Under the pieces are notes generated by a model. That model did not search any database and had not been told where the DNA came from. It was given only the letters and a program-made list of their open reading frames with translations. From Scleromitrula shiraiana (Eukaryota > Ascomycota > Leotiomycetes > Helotiales > Sclerotiniaceae): a stretch of DNA of 64,000 nucleotides. The DNA lies in the NCBI GenBank assembly GCA_028455995.1, contig JABELC010000006.1:1-64000 (forward strand), written 5' to 3'. The translations under genes were made by a program, and so were the position numbers. Positions 11,622 to 23,165 of the stretch are shown here, piece after piece (position 1 is the stretch's first letter; every line of letters begins with the position of its first letter).

Positions 11622-12935
11622 CGGCGTCATATTCGTATCTCCAACATTTAGATATTTCTTATCTGGCGCTACGTACGGTTTTAATCTTATGGCAGCATCT
11701 TCCTTCCGTCCTCTTCCTCTTCCTCTGCCTCTGCCTCTTCCTCTTGTGCTTGGGGTCGGTGTTAGTGTCAATGTGGGTGTAGAAGGGCCTCTTATTCCTG
11801 CTATAGTGACCGGACTCTTCAAACCAAGTGCTGAGTCTCTAAACTTTTCCTCTCTATACAGATCTTTCTCCTTATCATTCCTCGAATCCGGCGGCGTCGG
11901 TAAATTAATGTCTGCATAACGATGATGCAACTCCCCATGAACTTCGTAATTTCTCCTATCTCTGCCACTCCAATTTATGGGTGTGCTGAGAAAAGGAGAT
12001 GAATGTGAGGACGATGGCGAAGGTGCGGGGATTTCGATATTTTTATATAAATTCCCCGCATCCCAGTTTAAGATATCCCTTTCAACTTCCTCAATCATCC
12101 CATCTATATCTCTATTCCTATTTCTACTCCCGCTCTCATATCCATTCTCACTTGCACTTCTGATTTCCATACCATCATCAACACCCATGCCTTCATCAAA
12201 AACGATCCGTCTACTCTCCAAGCCACCCCCCAAACTCCTCTCACTTTTCTTCAACCGTGCATTCAAATCCCAACCCAATCCCAATCCCAATCCCAATCCC
12301 AATGCCGATCCCTCGCCCTCATTCAAACCCTCCAATTTCCTCTCCTCTCCCCCTCCCCCTCCTCCTCCTCCTCCTCGTTCAATCGAACCCGAATCCTCCT
12401 CAATCAATTCTCCCATTCGCAATTTCACCCGCTGCATACTTACTTCCCTCGCCTTCCCATACCTCTCCCTTCCTCCTTGCATTCCTATCTCCATATTTTC
12501 TCCCGCGCCCCAATCGCTCTCACAATCCCCATCTCCATCCCCATACCCATACCCACCTATATGCAATCCGCAGTCTTCCATCTCCGAGATCTCATCGACG
12601 AATTCCTCCACCATGTCGCCGAGCTCAATCAGCTCTTCTACTTCTTCCTCCATAATGCAGACTAAGTCCGTGATTCCCCCCAGGACGAAACTCTCCTCGC
12701 TGCGTAGCTCTTCTCCGCATATTAGCTTCGATGTGGTTAGTGTGTGCATTATTTCGGCTATTTGTTGGAGGAGGGAGGCGAGGTGGGCGGATGTTGGTGG
12801 TGATGGTGATGGTGGTGGTGGTGATGGAGATTCGATCTCGATTGGGTTGTGGAAATTGGTAGGGAGGGTATGAGGAAGAGCAGGAGGAAGAGGAGGAGGA
12901 GGAGGAGGAGGGGAATGAATGTGCAGGTGGGACAT
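11373..12935 (-). CDS. Hypothetical low-complexity protein
   Basis: Single open frame of 520 codons beginning MSHLHIHS followed by poly-Pro. Residues of roughly 50-120 (SAHLASLLQQIAEIMHTL through EEEVEELIELGDMVEE) look helical and possibly coiled. The rest is Gly, Ser/Pro, Gly-Arg and Lys-Thr repeat sequence made by local hexanucleotide expansions (for example near 11467-11494 and 12259-12305). No signal peptide, membrane segment or known domain is visible. The length of the uninterrupted frame argues for a real gene. However, the opposite strand is also open for long stretches because of the repeats, so certainty is limited. Confidence 0.55.
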
Positions 12936-14400
12936 CTCCGATATATGTCATCTATCTGGTAGCTAAGAGGGAGGAGGTGGGTTGGGATATATATAACGAG
13001 AGTGATAATCAGGAACAACTTTACACGAATGGACTCATAATGATGGGGTAATAGAATAGCAATGAGATAAATAGGCAGGAAAAAAAATTATGATATCATA
13101 CGAATACTAGTATCTCAAAAAGGAAAAAAATAAAAATAAAATAAGAAATAAGGAATAAAAATAAGGAATAATCATTCGAGTTAGAATTTGCTTTGGATGA
13201 GAACAAACACTTATTTCTTGCTTTCTTTTTTTCTTTCTTTCTTTCTTTTTTTTCTTTTGCTGAACGAATAGATAGATACAGATTAATTTCCGTCTCTCTC
13301 CTGCCCCAATAAATCACATCCAGGAATAGGAATATAGTAGGTAGGTAAGTAAGTAGGTAGGTAGGTTTATATTCATTCATTTGTAACTGACATCACATCC
13401 ATCCATCCATACATATATACATACATATATACATATATGCATACATATATGCATATATACATAAAAACCAACCATGCAAAACCCAATATAAAAATACCAC
13501 CGGGGGAATCCACCATTCCCAATCTATTTATTATTCAACGTCATCTAATAATATTCATGCTGAGCATCAGATAGCTATCGGGAAAGTTTATGGAATATAT
13601 GGATGTATGGATGTATGGATGTATGGATGTATGGATGTATGAATGTATGGATGTATGAATGTATGGATGTATGGAATGATCGACAGGGGATCGATGGATA
13701 ATTTAGAGGGGAGTTTTGGTGTGTGCATGATTTGGGTGTGTTTGGGGTTTTATTTATATAGGATGGGATGGATGGGATGAATAAATAGTAAGTTTGCAAT
13801 TGGGATTGATTGATTGATTGATTGTTGCAAGGGAATGAGAAGAGGATGTTGAGTCAAGTCCGAGGTGAATTGGGATTGTGATTCTGGGAGAAAGGAGGTG
13901 GGGATTCTGTTGTAGATAGTAGATAGTATGTAGGTAGGTTACAATTGGATAGTTCCTGCTTTGGATCTTGAGGAGCTAGAATTCATTGTGATGTTGAATA
14001 TATGGCGAAGTATTATGAAAATTTGGGATGATGGGATTGTGATTGTACATTGAATTCATCAAAGAATCCAGTAATTCAGTAGTGTGATAATAAAAATAGA
14101 AAATAGAAAAGAGATCTTGAATATATATTTTTATCTTCCTTCTATGTATCGCATGAGATGATATGACGCTATGACGCTCTAAAGGCAAAGCAAGCAAACA
14201 AGTAATCAAGTAAACAGAAAAGAATAATAACTCTCAAATCCCAATTCTATCCAACGAGATATAGAAGTCTAGTATCTTACGTTTCTTTCTCTCTTTCTTT
14301 ACCCCTCTAGCCAAACTGACCAGACAAAACCTCCACAACCCACCCATACTCCCCCCCTTCCATCTACCACCTCATCTACCACCTCATCTACCACATCCCT
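12936..14400. other. Intergenic, simple-repeat-rich
   Basis: Contains TTTC repeats (about 13224-13258), GTAGGTAG repeats (about 13337-13365), ACATATAT-type repeats (about 13410-13465) and the TATGGATG minisatellite. No gene recognised. Confidence 0.5.
13598..13676. repeat. TATGGATG minisatellite
   Basis: About nine 8-bp units with occasional TATGAATG variants, giving His/Pro/Tyr-rich false frames on the minus strand. Confidence 0.85.
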
Positions 14401-15080
14401 CTATTTCCCATAATAATGCGCCATCTGCAACCCCGCCCTCTTAAACCCACACTTAACATAAAACCCCTCATTCGCCTCACTACAATCCAAAATACTCTTG
14501 TAACAGCCTATTTTCTCCGCGATAAAATCAAGCGCCTGGATGATTTTTAGACCGAGCTTTTTGCCTTGTTGGTCTTTGGCTACCGCAATGTCTTCGATGT
14601 GGCCTACTATTCCTAGGTTGTGAATACTGTGAAGAGGGAAGAGGGTGTTAGTTAGGTTTCTTTTTTTGCTGTTTGAGGATTTGGAGAATGGGGTCTGCGG
14701 GAGATAAAAATGGGAATATAATATAAAATTGGGAAAATAGAAATGAAACAAATAAAGGAAAAATAAACTCACAACTTCCTCTCCACAATCAGCGCCCCCG
14801 TCCCAACAATCTTCCCCTGATCCTCAATAACTAATAAATAATACCCGCCCTTCCCCTGCGTATTCATCCAATCGTATCGTTCGTTCCATTGTTCTTCTGA
14901 TATTTCTCCTACGGTGGTTAGGACTCTGAGGACGTCGAGGAAGCCGAGATTGTAGTCGGACTTTTTGAGGGCCCGGATTGTGTAGGTTGGGGGGAGGGAT
15001 GACGCGATTGTGGGGGATATTAGGTCGGGGGTGAAGAGTCCTTCTTCTGAGGAAGTGGTGTTGTTGGTTGTGGTGGTCAT
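14401..15080 (-). CDS. GNA1: Glucosamine-6-phosphate N-acetyltransferase
   Basis: Exons 15080-14773 and 14626-14401 with a 146-bp intron (GTGAGT..CACAG) give 177 aa. The junction recreates VERK-FIHNLGIVGHIEDIAV. Family marks: VLRVLTTVGEIS near residue 50, GHIEDIAV, then the acetyl-CoA loop DQQGKKLG, GCYKSILDC and FYVKCGF near the end. The enzyme acetylates glucosamine-6-phosphate with acetyl-CoA. This is the second step toward UDP-GlcNAc, which feeds chitin, glycosylation and GPI anchors. An in-intron CTCCCGCAG could act as a second acceptor, but only the chosen one matches the family. Length is normal for fungal Gna1. Confidence 0.93.
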
Positions 15081-16300
15081 TTTTGGGATTGGGTTTGGAT
15101 CTCGAGTTGGGGGATAGATAGGGAAGATGGGATTCGGAGGAGAGGTGGTTTGTTGGTGTTGAGAAGAAGTCCTGAGTGTTCAATCGAATTGAAGTTTATG
15201 AAGTGTCCGTAAAGTGAAAGTAATTGTAGATTCCCCTTTCAAAGAACGTTGATGTATAAAATGGGGGGATCTATAAGCTACTAAATCCAATCCAATCCAA
15301 TCAGTCAGTCTACTCGTATCAATATTCTTTATACATATCTGACAACGAATTTAATGGAGGCAATGCAATTAATAAATGTGAAAGGAAACTCATAGAAACT
15401 TACTGCTACAAATTCAATATTACGCAAAGAAATAGATAGGATAAAAAAGGAAAAGAAAAAGAAAAAGGGTGGGTGGTTTTTCTTTAATTTTTTTGGCTGT
15501 TTTGTATACAGCTGAATATGGAATATTTGAGGTTTGAATGGATGTTGTATTATTATTATTAGTATTTTTGGGGGTCCTTTGATATCGCGGGGCTTAGAAA
15601 CTTCCGCTTCACCGCATCTTCATCTAGTAGAACTAATAATAAATGCTGGTTTTGTAGTGTTACTATCCATTCCATCCCATCTCATCATAAAATATAAAAA
15701 TAATACGACAATGAATCTTTGTTCCATACTTCATATTGCTATTGGTATTGAGATTGAGATTGAGATTGAGATTGAGATTCACCATGCTGTCGAATCGAAT
15801 TCATCTATCATGAATATATGTATTTTCTGATGGACTATATCATTTCTTATACTCGAGTACATATCCATTGAATGGAATTTGGTGTATTAGAATCAACCCC
15901 TCCTTCTGAACAGCCATCCTTTCTCAACCATATCAATTAACACCTACGAAATGCATGAAGGTATGATATTCTTCTTCTTCAACAATAGTAAGTCCTCGAT
16001 ATTGTAAGTTTATATCTTCATTTGTTTCAATTGCTCGAAATTATAACAAGCTTCAATTACTCGAACCACGATTCACATTCACATTCCAATCGTGAATATC
16101 AATCACATGTTAAAAATGATCATCCCGGCACTCACTTGGGGTATTAAGAAATACATACCATAACATGTCAACAGAAACTTATTATATATGTTCTTCGCAT
16201 TCAATGCTTCATTCCATTTTGCAATGACTCTGTTCTCTGTAGATACGTCATCACAAACTTACGAACAAGTCCATGAATCTCGACATAAGATTGATATATC
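15081..16300. other. Intergenic between GNA1 and the lipase gene
   Basis: Divergent promoter region of about 1.2 kb. It includes an ATTGAG repeat near 15745-15780. No gene, tRNA or element recognised. Confidence 0.5.
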
Positions 16301-19300
16301 ATGAGTTCTTCGGATTTGGAGCTTCATGCTCAAATTATTTCAAAGAAAGTGGACCAAGATGGGGATGAGATTATGGAAGACGCCCAAAGTACAGCATTAA
16401 TACCTCATCCAAATCAAATTCGACCATCTCAAACATCAACACTTCTTCCTACACCTGTCGCAAATGCAGTCAGTTTTATTACCAGATCCTCATCCCTTTA
16501 TATCCGACTTGGCACATTTATAGGAGGTCTCGCTATAGATGGGGCTCGAGTAACCACTTTGACAGGTCTGGAATTAAGTCGAGCCGTTATAGAAGGTATA
16601 ATACATCGTGCTGGAAAAGATGTTGCTGCTAGAAGTACCGGGGAGATTGGAAAGTTAGAGGCAGATGGTTTATTAGAGAGGAGTATCTCAACTTTGCATT
16701 CTACCATTACCGGGATATCATTTGCTGCTTCTGCGGGGTTTCATTTCTCATCTGCTGCTCTGTCTTCTGCTACGGATATTTCTCAACAGTTACTTGGGGC
16801 TTTGGATGGGATTCTTGGATCTACGGACTCTTCGAGGGCCATCGCGAGTATAATTACCTTAATTCGACGAGAATTTCAGAATCCTGCGACTGGTGTGGAG
16901 GGAGAGAAGGTCAGTGTGGGAGATCTTTTATTAGGAATTTGTGGATTGGCATTATTACAACGATGGTGTCGGAAGTTAACGGATCTTGAATCCAAGGAAC
17001 ATAAATATGAGGAAGTTATCTGGGATGTGGTGATACTTAATGATGGCAGCAGAGCAGATGTTGTTGGTATGACGAAAACTTATGAGAATGGTAGTCCACC
17101 CGAGCATAGTAAACTTGTTAGAAGTGGTTCTACAATGTTTTTAAATACCAGAGGGGATGAAATGTTGGAAACTATTGAGAGAGGTGAAAAAGATAAGGAC
17201 GATATGGATGAATTATCCGAAATAGATTTGAAGCAAAAGATAATGCAATCTTTACCACCTGATGCTTCGGTATCGATCACAACGTCAACGACGACAACTA
17301 AAACTATAACTGTGGAGGTCATTGGATCTAGACCTTTGGATTTCTTGCCACCTCCTGGGGTAGAAATATTGGAGGAGAATGCTGACCATATTTTTGATAC
17401 TGATGATACTACAGATCAAGAAAATCTGAATTCAGCAGTACCGAGAAGTAGGTTTGTGTATCGTATAGTTGGAAATAGATTACGAAGTACAAGTCTTAGA
17501 GGTCAGGAGCAGCAACAAACCAGCGATGATGTTGCTATCGTTAGTGAGACTGATGACGAAGACGAGGAAGAGGAATACCAACACGCGGACAGCGTTGAAG
17601 AAACTCAGCCTAGTCCTATTAATAAGGCATCAAGCCCTATTTCTCTAGCGGATAATTCATCACCAATACCAGTATTGTCTCAATTGAGACGGGCGGCCAG
17701 CAAGTCCAAGATACCTCGACTTTCGTTGCATTCTTCTATATCAGATGATGAGAAGCATGTAGGGGCTACAGATATATTGATTCCTCCAATATCTCCAGAC
17801 AACATGGCAAATCAGAAGAGATCTAGACAGCCTCTCGGTACTTCGTCATCCAACAGTGGATCAGAACAACCTTCTTCTAAAAGGTCATCAAATAAATCTG
17901 CATTGCTTAAAAAGTCAAAGACGGATAAGCCAACTTCCAAGAATCAAGAAAAGAAAAATACTTTCAGGCAAGCGCTGAAAAGAAGATCCAGCACAACTTT
18001 ATCCAATTTATGGAATAAGGATGATAGTAAAGAGTCCATAGAAAGAAAGCACCATAATCGTCCTGCATGGGGAAGTCCTAGTTCGTTGTCAACAGTAAAG
18101 CCTACTTCACCACATCTATCAGTCCCGTCGCGACGTCCCAATAATATTGTTCCGGCTCGCGATGTACCTCATCCACCTCAACGTGGTAATCCTAACAATT
18201 TCTCTTCGCGAGACTTGGGCGTTACAAGACGCTCTGTGAGTCCTAGAACACTTTCGAGGACAAGTTACTATTCTATTCATGAGCGACGTAGTGATTCAGT
18301 ATTATCGCAAACTGATACTTATTCGGTTCATTCTGCAGAACAAACTCGTCCAGGTTCTCCGACTATATTTAGGAATCAATTGAAAGCTCAGAGTAACCTT
18401 GTTAAGGCTAGATCTGAGAGGAATGTTACTGTTGATCAACCAACTTCACCTCCCAATACTCATCGTCGAGTACATTCGTATGAGCAAAGTATCTTCACAT
18501 TGAACACAAACCCATCCGAAGTTTCACTAGTTCCAGCATCTCAAACTACCAAAAGCGCATTTGAAAGTACAGAAGCACTTCAATCTTTGATACGTACCGG
18601 TACAATCGATGGCACATTCCCACAATCTCACATCGTACGCAACATAACCCGATTCGTAAAATTTGCATCAGCATCTTACGGATCAAGTTTCCTCCGCATG
18701 ATGGGAATCTCAGATCCAAACAACAGGAAAGAAATCGATGATCTACATCATCACGAGCATCAATCTTTCTCACATCATACACAACTTCCCGCGGATAGTA
18801 TACTCCTATCATCATTTGTAGATCCCCAAGGCGGAACCGACTCTACCGGCCACACAAATACCGGTGTACCAATGGTGCATTTCGTATCTCTCGACCACCA
18901 ATCCAAAGCCGTCGTGCTAACCTGTCGAGGAACTCTCGGCTTCGAAGATGTTCTCGCGGATATGACATGCGAATACGACGAGCTCATTTGGCGAGGAAAA
19001 GCATACAAAGTACACATGGGAATCCACGCCTCCGCGCGCAGACTTCTCGAAGGAAGCGGCGGGAGAGTGATCGCGACGATTAAAGCGGCGTTGGAGGAAT
19101 TTCCCGAGTATGGTTTAATTATGTGTGGACATTCGTTGGGGGCGGGCGTTACTTCTTTATTGGCTATTATGATTTCGGAACCGGATGGTCTGGGTCCTTC
19201 GTTTGTTACTTCCTATCATGACGATTCTTCCTCCCCACTACCCATCACGGATGGCACCCCCGGCTTTATTCCCCCAAATAATCCACTACATCTACCACCC

Positions 19301-19942
19301 GGCCGACCCATCCACGTCTACGCGTACGGTCCCCCCGCCACCGTATCACCCTCCCTTCGTCTCGCTACCCGCGGCCTCATAACAACCATTATCAACGGTC
19401 AGGATATCGTTCCGTTCCTCTCACTCGGTCTCCTGCATGATCTGCAAGCCGTGGCATTAGCGTTCAAAAATGATGATTCGGGTGCGAAGGCGGAGGTTAA
19501 GGCGAGGGTGTGGACGGGGATGAGTAATTCTTTTTCGGAGAAGTGGTACGGTGTTCCCGGACGAGCAGGCGATGGAAGTGGGAGTGGAGGTGGCAGCGGG
19601 GAGGAAGACGATATATGGGCGTATGCGGCGCTGAAAGCATTAAGAGCTAGTATGCTGAGTAAGAAATTAGTGCCGCCGGGTGAAGTATTCGTGGTGGAGT
19701 CGATGCCGGTTTTGAAGAGGGATGTACAGGGTGCAGAGGGGGTGGGAGTCGGGAAAGGAGTATCAGGGGGAGGAGCATCGGGATTGGGGAGGCCGGCGAA
19801 GAGGGTTCTGTTGAAGTATGTGAGGGATGTGGAGAGGAGGTTTGGAGAAATTAGGTTTGGGGGGGGTATGTTGGTGGATCATAGTCCGGGGAGGTATGAG
19901 GCTAGTTTGGGGGCGTTAGGGAGGGGGATTTTGGATGATTAA
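16301..19942 (+). CDS. Class 3 lipase, sn-1 diacylglycerol-lipase-like
   Basis: One uninterrupted frame of 1213 aa. The C-terminal third holds an alpha/beta-hydrolase of the lipase_3 type. The nucleophile elbow is GHSLGAG with Ser945, the likely acid is Asp1035 in NGQDIVPFLS, and the likely base is His1194 in VDHSPGRY. The substrate-lid region between them is Pro/Ser-rich. The N-terminal 250 residues contain Gly/Ala-rich amphipathic or membrane-seeking stretches (RLGTFIGGLAIDGARV, then TGISFAASAGF). The middle 500 residues are Ser/Pro/Lys-rich and probably disordered. By family it should release a fatty acid from diacylglycerol or related lipids at a membrane. The strong coding signal shows no need for introns. 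Confidence 0.85.
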   Translation: MSSSDLELHAQIISKKVDQDGDEIMEDAQSTALIPHPNQIRPSQTSTLLPTPVANAVSFITRSSSLYIRLGTFIGGLAIDGARVTTLTGLELSRAVIEGIIHRAGKDVAARSTGEIGKLEADGLLERSISTLHSTITGISFAASAGFHFSSAALSSATDISQQLLGALDGILGSTDSSRAIASIITLIRREFQNPATGVEGEKVSVGDLLLGICGLALLQRWCRKLTDLESKEHKYEEVIWDVVILNDGSRADVVGMTKTYENGSPPEHSKLVRSGSTMFLNTRGDEMLETIERGEKDKDDMDELSEIDLKQKIMQSLPPDASVSITTSTTTTKTITVEVIGSRPLDFLPPPGVEILEENADHIFDTDDTTDQENLNSAVPRSRFVYRIVGNRLRSTSLRGQEQQQTSDDVAIVSETDDEDEEEEYQHADSVEETQPSPINKASSPISLADNSSPIPVLSQLRRAASKSKIPRLSLHSSISDDEKHVGATDILIPPISPDNMANQKRSRQPLGTSSSNSGSEQPSSKRSSNKSALLKKSKTDKPTSKNQEKKNTFRQALKRRSSTTLSNLWNKDDSKESIERKHHNRPAWGSPSSLSTVKPTSPHLSVPSRRPNNIVPARDVPHPPQRGNPNNFSSRDLGVTRRSVSPRTLSRTSYYSIHERRSDSVLSQTDTYSVHSAEQTRPGSPTIFRNQLKAQSNLVKARSERNVTVDQPTSPPNTHRRVHSYEQSIFTLNTNPSEVSLVPASQTTKSAFESTEALQSLIRTGTIDGTFPQSHIVRNITRFVKFASASYGSSFLRMMGISDPNNRKEIDDLHHHEHQSFSHHTQLPADSILLSSFVDPQGGTDSTGHTNTGVPMVHFVSLDHQSKAVVLTCRGTLGFEDVLADMTCEYDELIWRGKAYKVHMGIHASARRLLEGSGGRVIATIKAALEEFPEYGLIMCGHSLGAGVTSLLAIMISEPDGLGPSFVTSYHDDSSSPLPITDGTPGFIPPNNPLHLPPGRPIHVYAYGPPATVSPSLRLATRGLITTIINGQDIVPFLSLGLLHDLQAVALAFKNDDSGAKAEVKARVWTGMSNSFSEKWYGVPGRAGDGSGSGGGSGEEDDIWAYAALKALRASMLSKKLVPPGEVFVVESMPVLKRDVQGAEGVGVGKGVSGGGASGLGRPAKRVLLKYVRDVERRFGEIRFGGGMLVDHSPGRYEASLGALGRGILDD

Positions 19943-20295
19943 AGGGGAATACGTGGTGGAATGGTTGATATCTGGTAGATGGAGAATTTTTAGCTGGGTA
20001 TGGCAGTCTCGTCTCGCCTTGGTGCGATCTTATGATGTTTGCTATGATTACTGTTCCTGGGGTTATGATCATGACTTAACTAGGTATTGGAAAACTAGAA
20101 CACAACAACTCTCAACGATATAGATGAAATAATACAGAATTCAAAATAACAGCTAAAAACAATGCAATGTAATGTTTAAATCGCTTACATGGAACCAAAT
20201 ATTTCCATTCATAATTTTGCCTCTTCCTCACTTCTCTATCCATCTTCCATCTTACACTCTGACTCCCTATTCTCCCATCCCCACAATCCATCCAT
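19943..20295. other. Short intergenic region
   Basis: Lies between the lipase stop and the 3' end of the broken 2EXR gene. No feature recognised. Confidence 0.4.
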
Positions 20296-21179
20296 CTACC
20301 ATCCACCCCTTGACCCCGGGCTTGTCACCAATTCCCAATCCACCAACTCCAACCCCCCCCCCCCCCCTTTCAAAACCGCCAACTTCAATTCCTCCGTACG
20401 CTTACCCTGCGGATCCCAAGCCTTAAGCACACTCTCGCGATCCGCAAACGGGCGCAGCGCACCGCGTATTCTTTTCGGTCTCAAAGACGGATATAAACGT
20501 CCATATTCGCATTCATGATGTTCCGCATGTAATTAATTGGCTTCGCCAGCGGTGATCTAAAGGTTTCACACGGGTGAGTTGTTCGTCGCCTGCGTGGGGC
20601 ACGATGAAGGTGAGGGAGGGGAGTTCCCTGCTGTCCCATTCTAGAGATTGGAAAGTGGTTGTGCGGGTGAGGGGGTAGGGGGTCAAGGGAGATGGGTAGG
20701 GTGGGGAGATGTTGGGCTAGTGGGTGTATTTGTTTCATTTGCGTGACGGCGTCTTCGGATCCCCAGTCGCGGATCTAGTGTTCTTTGTCGTTTGGTATGT
20801 AGAGGGGATCAGGTGCGGGATTGAAGAAAATATTTGGGGGGGGGGGGGAGTTCGAATCAGGTGCATTGAGGAGATGTTCGGATAGTCGGGCGAATCTTCT
20901 AGCTTCATTGCGCGCTTCGCGACACATGTTGACGACTAGGGGTGTGGGACTGGGTGAATAGCGCGGACACCATGTGTGAGTTTTGTTATAGTGATCGTGG
21001 TTTGCGGTTTGCGGTTTGCGGTTTGCGGTTTGTACTTCGACTATACGAGGGGGTGTTGTGGTATAGAGGAGCTTCCATATCATGAGATGAATTTCTAGAG
21101 TGAGGAAGTCCTCGAAGTGGCGGGGTTTGGTGTTTGGTAAAGCTGGAATTACTTCTATGATGGTATAGTTGGTCGACAT
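20296..21179 (-). pseudogene. Broken 2EXR-domain gene
   Basis: The minus-strand frame from 21179 has the 2EXR layout: FEDFLTLEIHLMIWKLL, PPRIVEVQ, a Trp loop, VVNMCREARNEARR and IFFNPAPDPLYIP. It then meets TAG at 20775-20777. The same frame continues as IRDWGSEDAVTQMKQIHPLA beyond the stop. Near 20640 coding sense moves to another frame (SLEWDSRELPSLTFIVPHAGDE). That frame stops near 20515, and a third frame carries ALRPFADRESVLKAWDPQGK to about 20296. At least one nonsense change and two shifts are therefore needed. A TTTGCGG repeat (21001-21032) lies inside the frame. 2EXR proteins are numerous in this fungal class and of unknown function. Confidence 0.6.
21001..21032. repeat. TTTGCGG 7-bp tandem repeat
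   Basis: About 4.5 copies inside the 2EXR pseudogene. A unit length not divisible by three can change the frame when copy number changes. Confidence 0.8.
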
Positions 21180-21710
21180 GTTGAGAGGCTTTAATTAAAT
21201 TTTGAATATGAACGAATGCTCTTGTCGATGAGTTTGTCTGAATTCTTCATTTGAGATGGCTCTTATATCAACATGTTGGTGGTGGGAATAGTTCTTTGTG
21301 ACTGTGCGTAGATCATACGTTACGTGCATATGTCCCCTTGCTGTTCGGTATTCAAATAAATCCTGCACAATGCAAAACCAGATCTCAAGTCGCTATAACC
21401 CTTGATTTATTTTCGGAAATTAAAAAGACGATTGTTGGCCTTGAGCAGAAAGTTCCACTAAGAGCTGCAGTTCAAAGCACGTCGATCATCAAAGTCAAAA
21501 CGATAAATCGTGATAATGTAGAACTTGTCTAAATAATAGGATCAAAGTAAGCCGCGCAGTCATCGAACGAAAACGATAGCTCTTTTGCAACGTGAGTTGA
21601 AAACTGTTCTTCTCGAAGGTTGGAACCCAAAATCCCGTATAGCGATTCAAACAATCTCCATCTGGAAAATTGTAGCCAAAAAGTGTTACAACAACATCTT
21701 TTAAGAATCT
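21180..21710. other. Intergenic
   Basis: No supported gene. Short open frames on both strands look random. Confidence 0.4.
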
Positions 21711-22586
21711 TCATCGACCAATTCTACCACAACATACGACATCATCATCCAACGGAACCCATTTCACACCATCCAACCTCACCGCCTCCCTGCCCTTATC
21801 CTCCCTCTCAGGAGAAACACCCACCCCACCCCTCCCCAACCAAACCGGCGCAATCGTCACAACAACCGCATCCACCAACTTTCTGTCCTCCCCAGAAAGT
21901 ATCCCGTTGATGACACCCGCTCCCCCTTCTATCATTACGCTTTTTATGCCCTCCTCCCAAAGCGCATGTAAGATATCCGACCAGGAATATTGAGATATAC
22001 CCTCATCATCATCATCATCATCATCGTGATCGTCATGTAGACTTATGAATTTCCCACCCGCTCCCTCGAGAAACCTCCTCTTCTCCTCAGATATAAAACT
22101 CCTTCCTGTAAAAATCCAAGGTGCTCTCCCCTTCCCCTCCTTCACAAGCTGGAAAATCTTACTCCCGACGCCAAAATCCCACCGGCCTCTCGGATCAATA
22201 ACAACCGGTCTCGGCTGACCAAACAATTTATCCCCTCCTTCATTTTCCTCTTCTCCCCCATAACCCCCCACCCCCTCCAACCTACAATTCAAACTTGGAT
22301 TATCAGTTATCGCTGTAGTGACCCCGATGAGGATAGCATCATGTCTAGACCGTAAATAATGAGTCATTGATTTTGAGGATGGTCCCGAGAGGTGCGTTTG
22401 GGTTCCTGGGGAGAGGGAGAGCAGGGAGTCGAGGGAGGTGGCGAATGTGAGAGTTGTGTGGGGGTGGGTGCGGGGAGGTATTGTGGGGGTGGTCGTGGGT
22501 GAGGGGTTGGAGGGGGGAAGGTAGGGGTCTATTTGGATGCGTTGGGCGTGGGAGAAGTAGAGGGTATCTCGTATTTTGGAAGACAT
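21711..22586 (-). CDS. RIB7: 2,5-diamino-6-ribosylamino-pyrimidinone 5'-phosphate reductase
   Basis: Single exon, 291 aa, with the RibD C-terminal reductase fold. It has TLTFATSLDS near residue 44, SKSMTHYLRSRHDAILIG, then TAITDNPSLNCRL, PVVIDPRGRW, MIEGGAGVING and the end VVCCGRIGR. The enzyme uses NADPH to reduce the ribosyl side chain of the diaminopyrimidinone phosphate to ribityl, an early step of fungal riboflavin synthesis. There is an Asp-rich insertion near residue 190 coded by a TCATCA repeat (22007-22024), and a Gly/Glu-rich loop near residue 115. Neither touches the conserved blocks. No other riboflavin gene is nearby. Confidence 0.88.
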   Translation of the reverse strand: MSSKIRDTLYFSHAQRIQIDPYLPPSNPSPTTTPTIPPRTHPHTTLTFATSLDSLLSLSPGTQTHLSGPSSKSMTHYLRSRHDAILIGVTTAITDNPSLNCRLEGVGGYGGEEENEGGDKLFGQPRPVVIDPRGRWDFGVGSKIFQLVKEGKGRAPWIFTGRSFISEEKRRFLEGAGGKFISLHDDHDDDDDDDEGISQYSWSDILHALWEEGIKSVMIEGGAGVINGILSGEDRKLVDAVVVTIAPVWLGRGGVGVSPEREDKGREAVRLDGVKWVPLDDDVVCCGRIGR

Positions 22587-23165
22587 TTTTTATGGAATTG
22601 GGTGATTGAATTGGCGGGTGAAATTGATGATTGCTAGTGATTTGGTTATGGTCAATGTGTAGATATGATTCTCTTCAAGAGATAATAGTCGTTGCACGTG
22701 AAATCTAGAGGTTCTCGATCTTACTCATTTTGATGCCTCAGGCAACTAGTATAGTCGCGGTTAGTATCCATGGATCTAATCACTCACTCATCAAAGTCAT
22801 TACCAAATTATCAACTAAGAGTTCATCTAGAGTAGATTGTAAATTTAATTCATAAGGTTCTGTTCATTGTAGATACAGTAATTTTACTAGTTACCAATAT
22901 GAATATCTAAGTACCATCATCCAGGTCATCATAAAATGACCATAACTCCAAATGCACAATGCTATGCGATGCCCATATCGTATTATACAAAGATATACAA
23001 TGCCTGATTTCATTAAAACTTGTCTTGACTTTAATTCTCTTCCATTCATGAGTCTTGTTTCCTCATCATTCCCCTCGTTCTTTCTACTGGAGGCGTCCGC
23101 TTTCATGTTCTCTTCGCACGTCTCATCCTTATATGGAAACAATTCCAGCATTTCCGAATTCTTTT
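22587..23165. other. Intergenic between RIB7 and the SLS1-like gene
   Basis: Contains the RIB7 promoter side and the SLS1-like 3' end. Nothing else recognised. Confidence 0.4.

Noticed and set aside
11977..12873. Long plus-strand frame opposite the 520-codon hypothetical gene
   Set aside because: Its Pro/Ser/Ile-rich content is the mirror of Gly/Glu/Asp-coding repeats; the minus frame is longer and has the better start.
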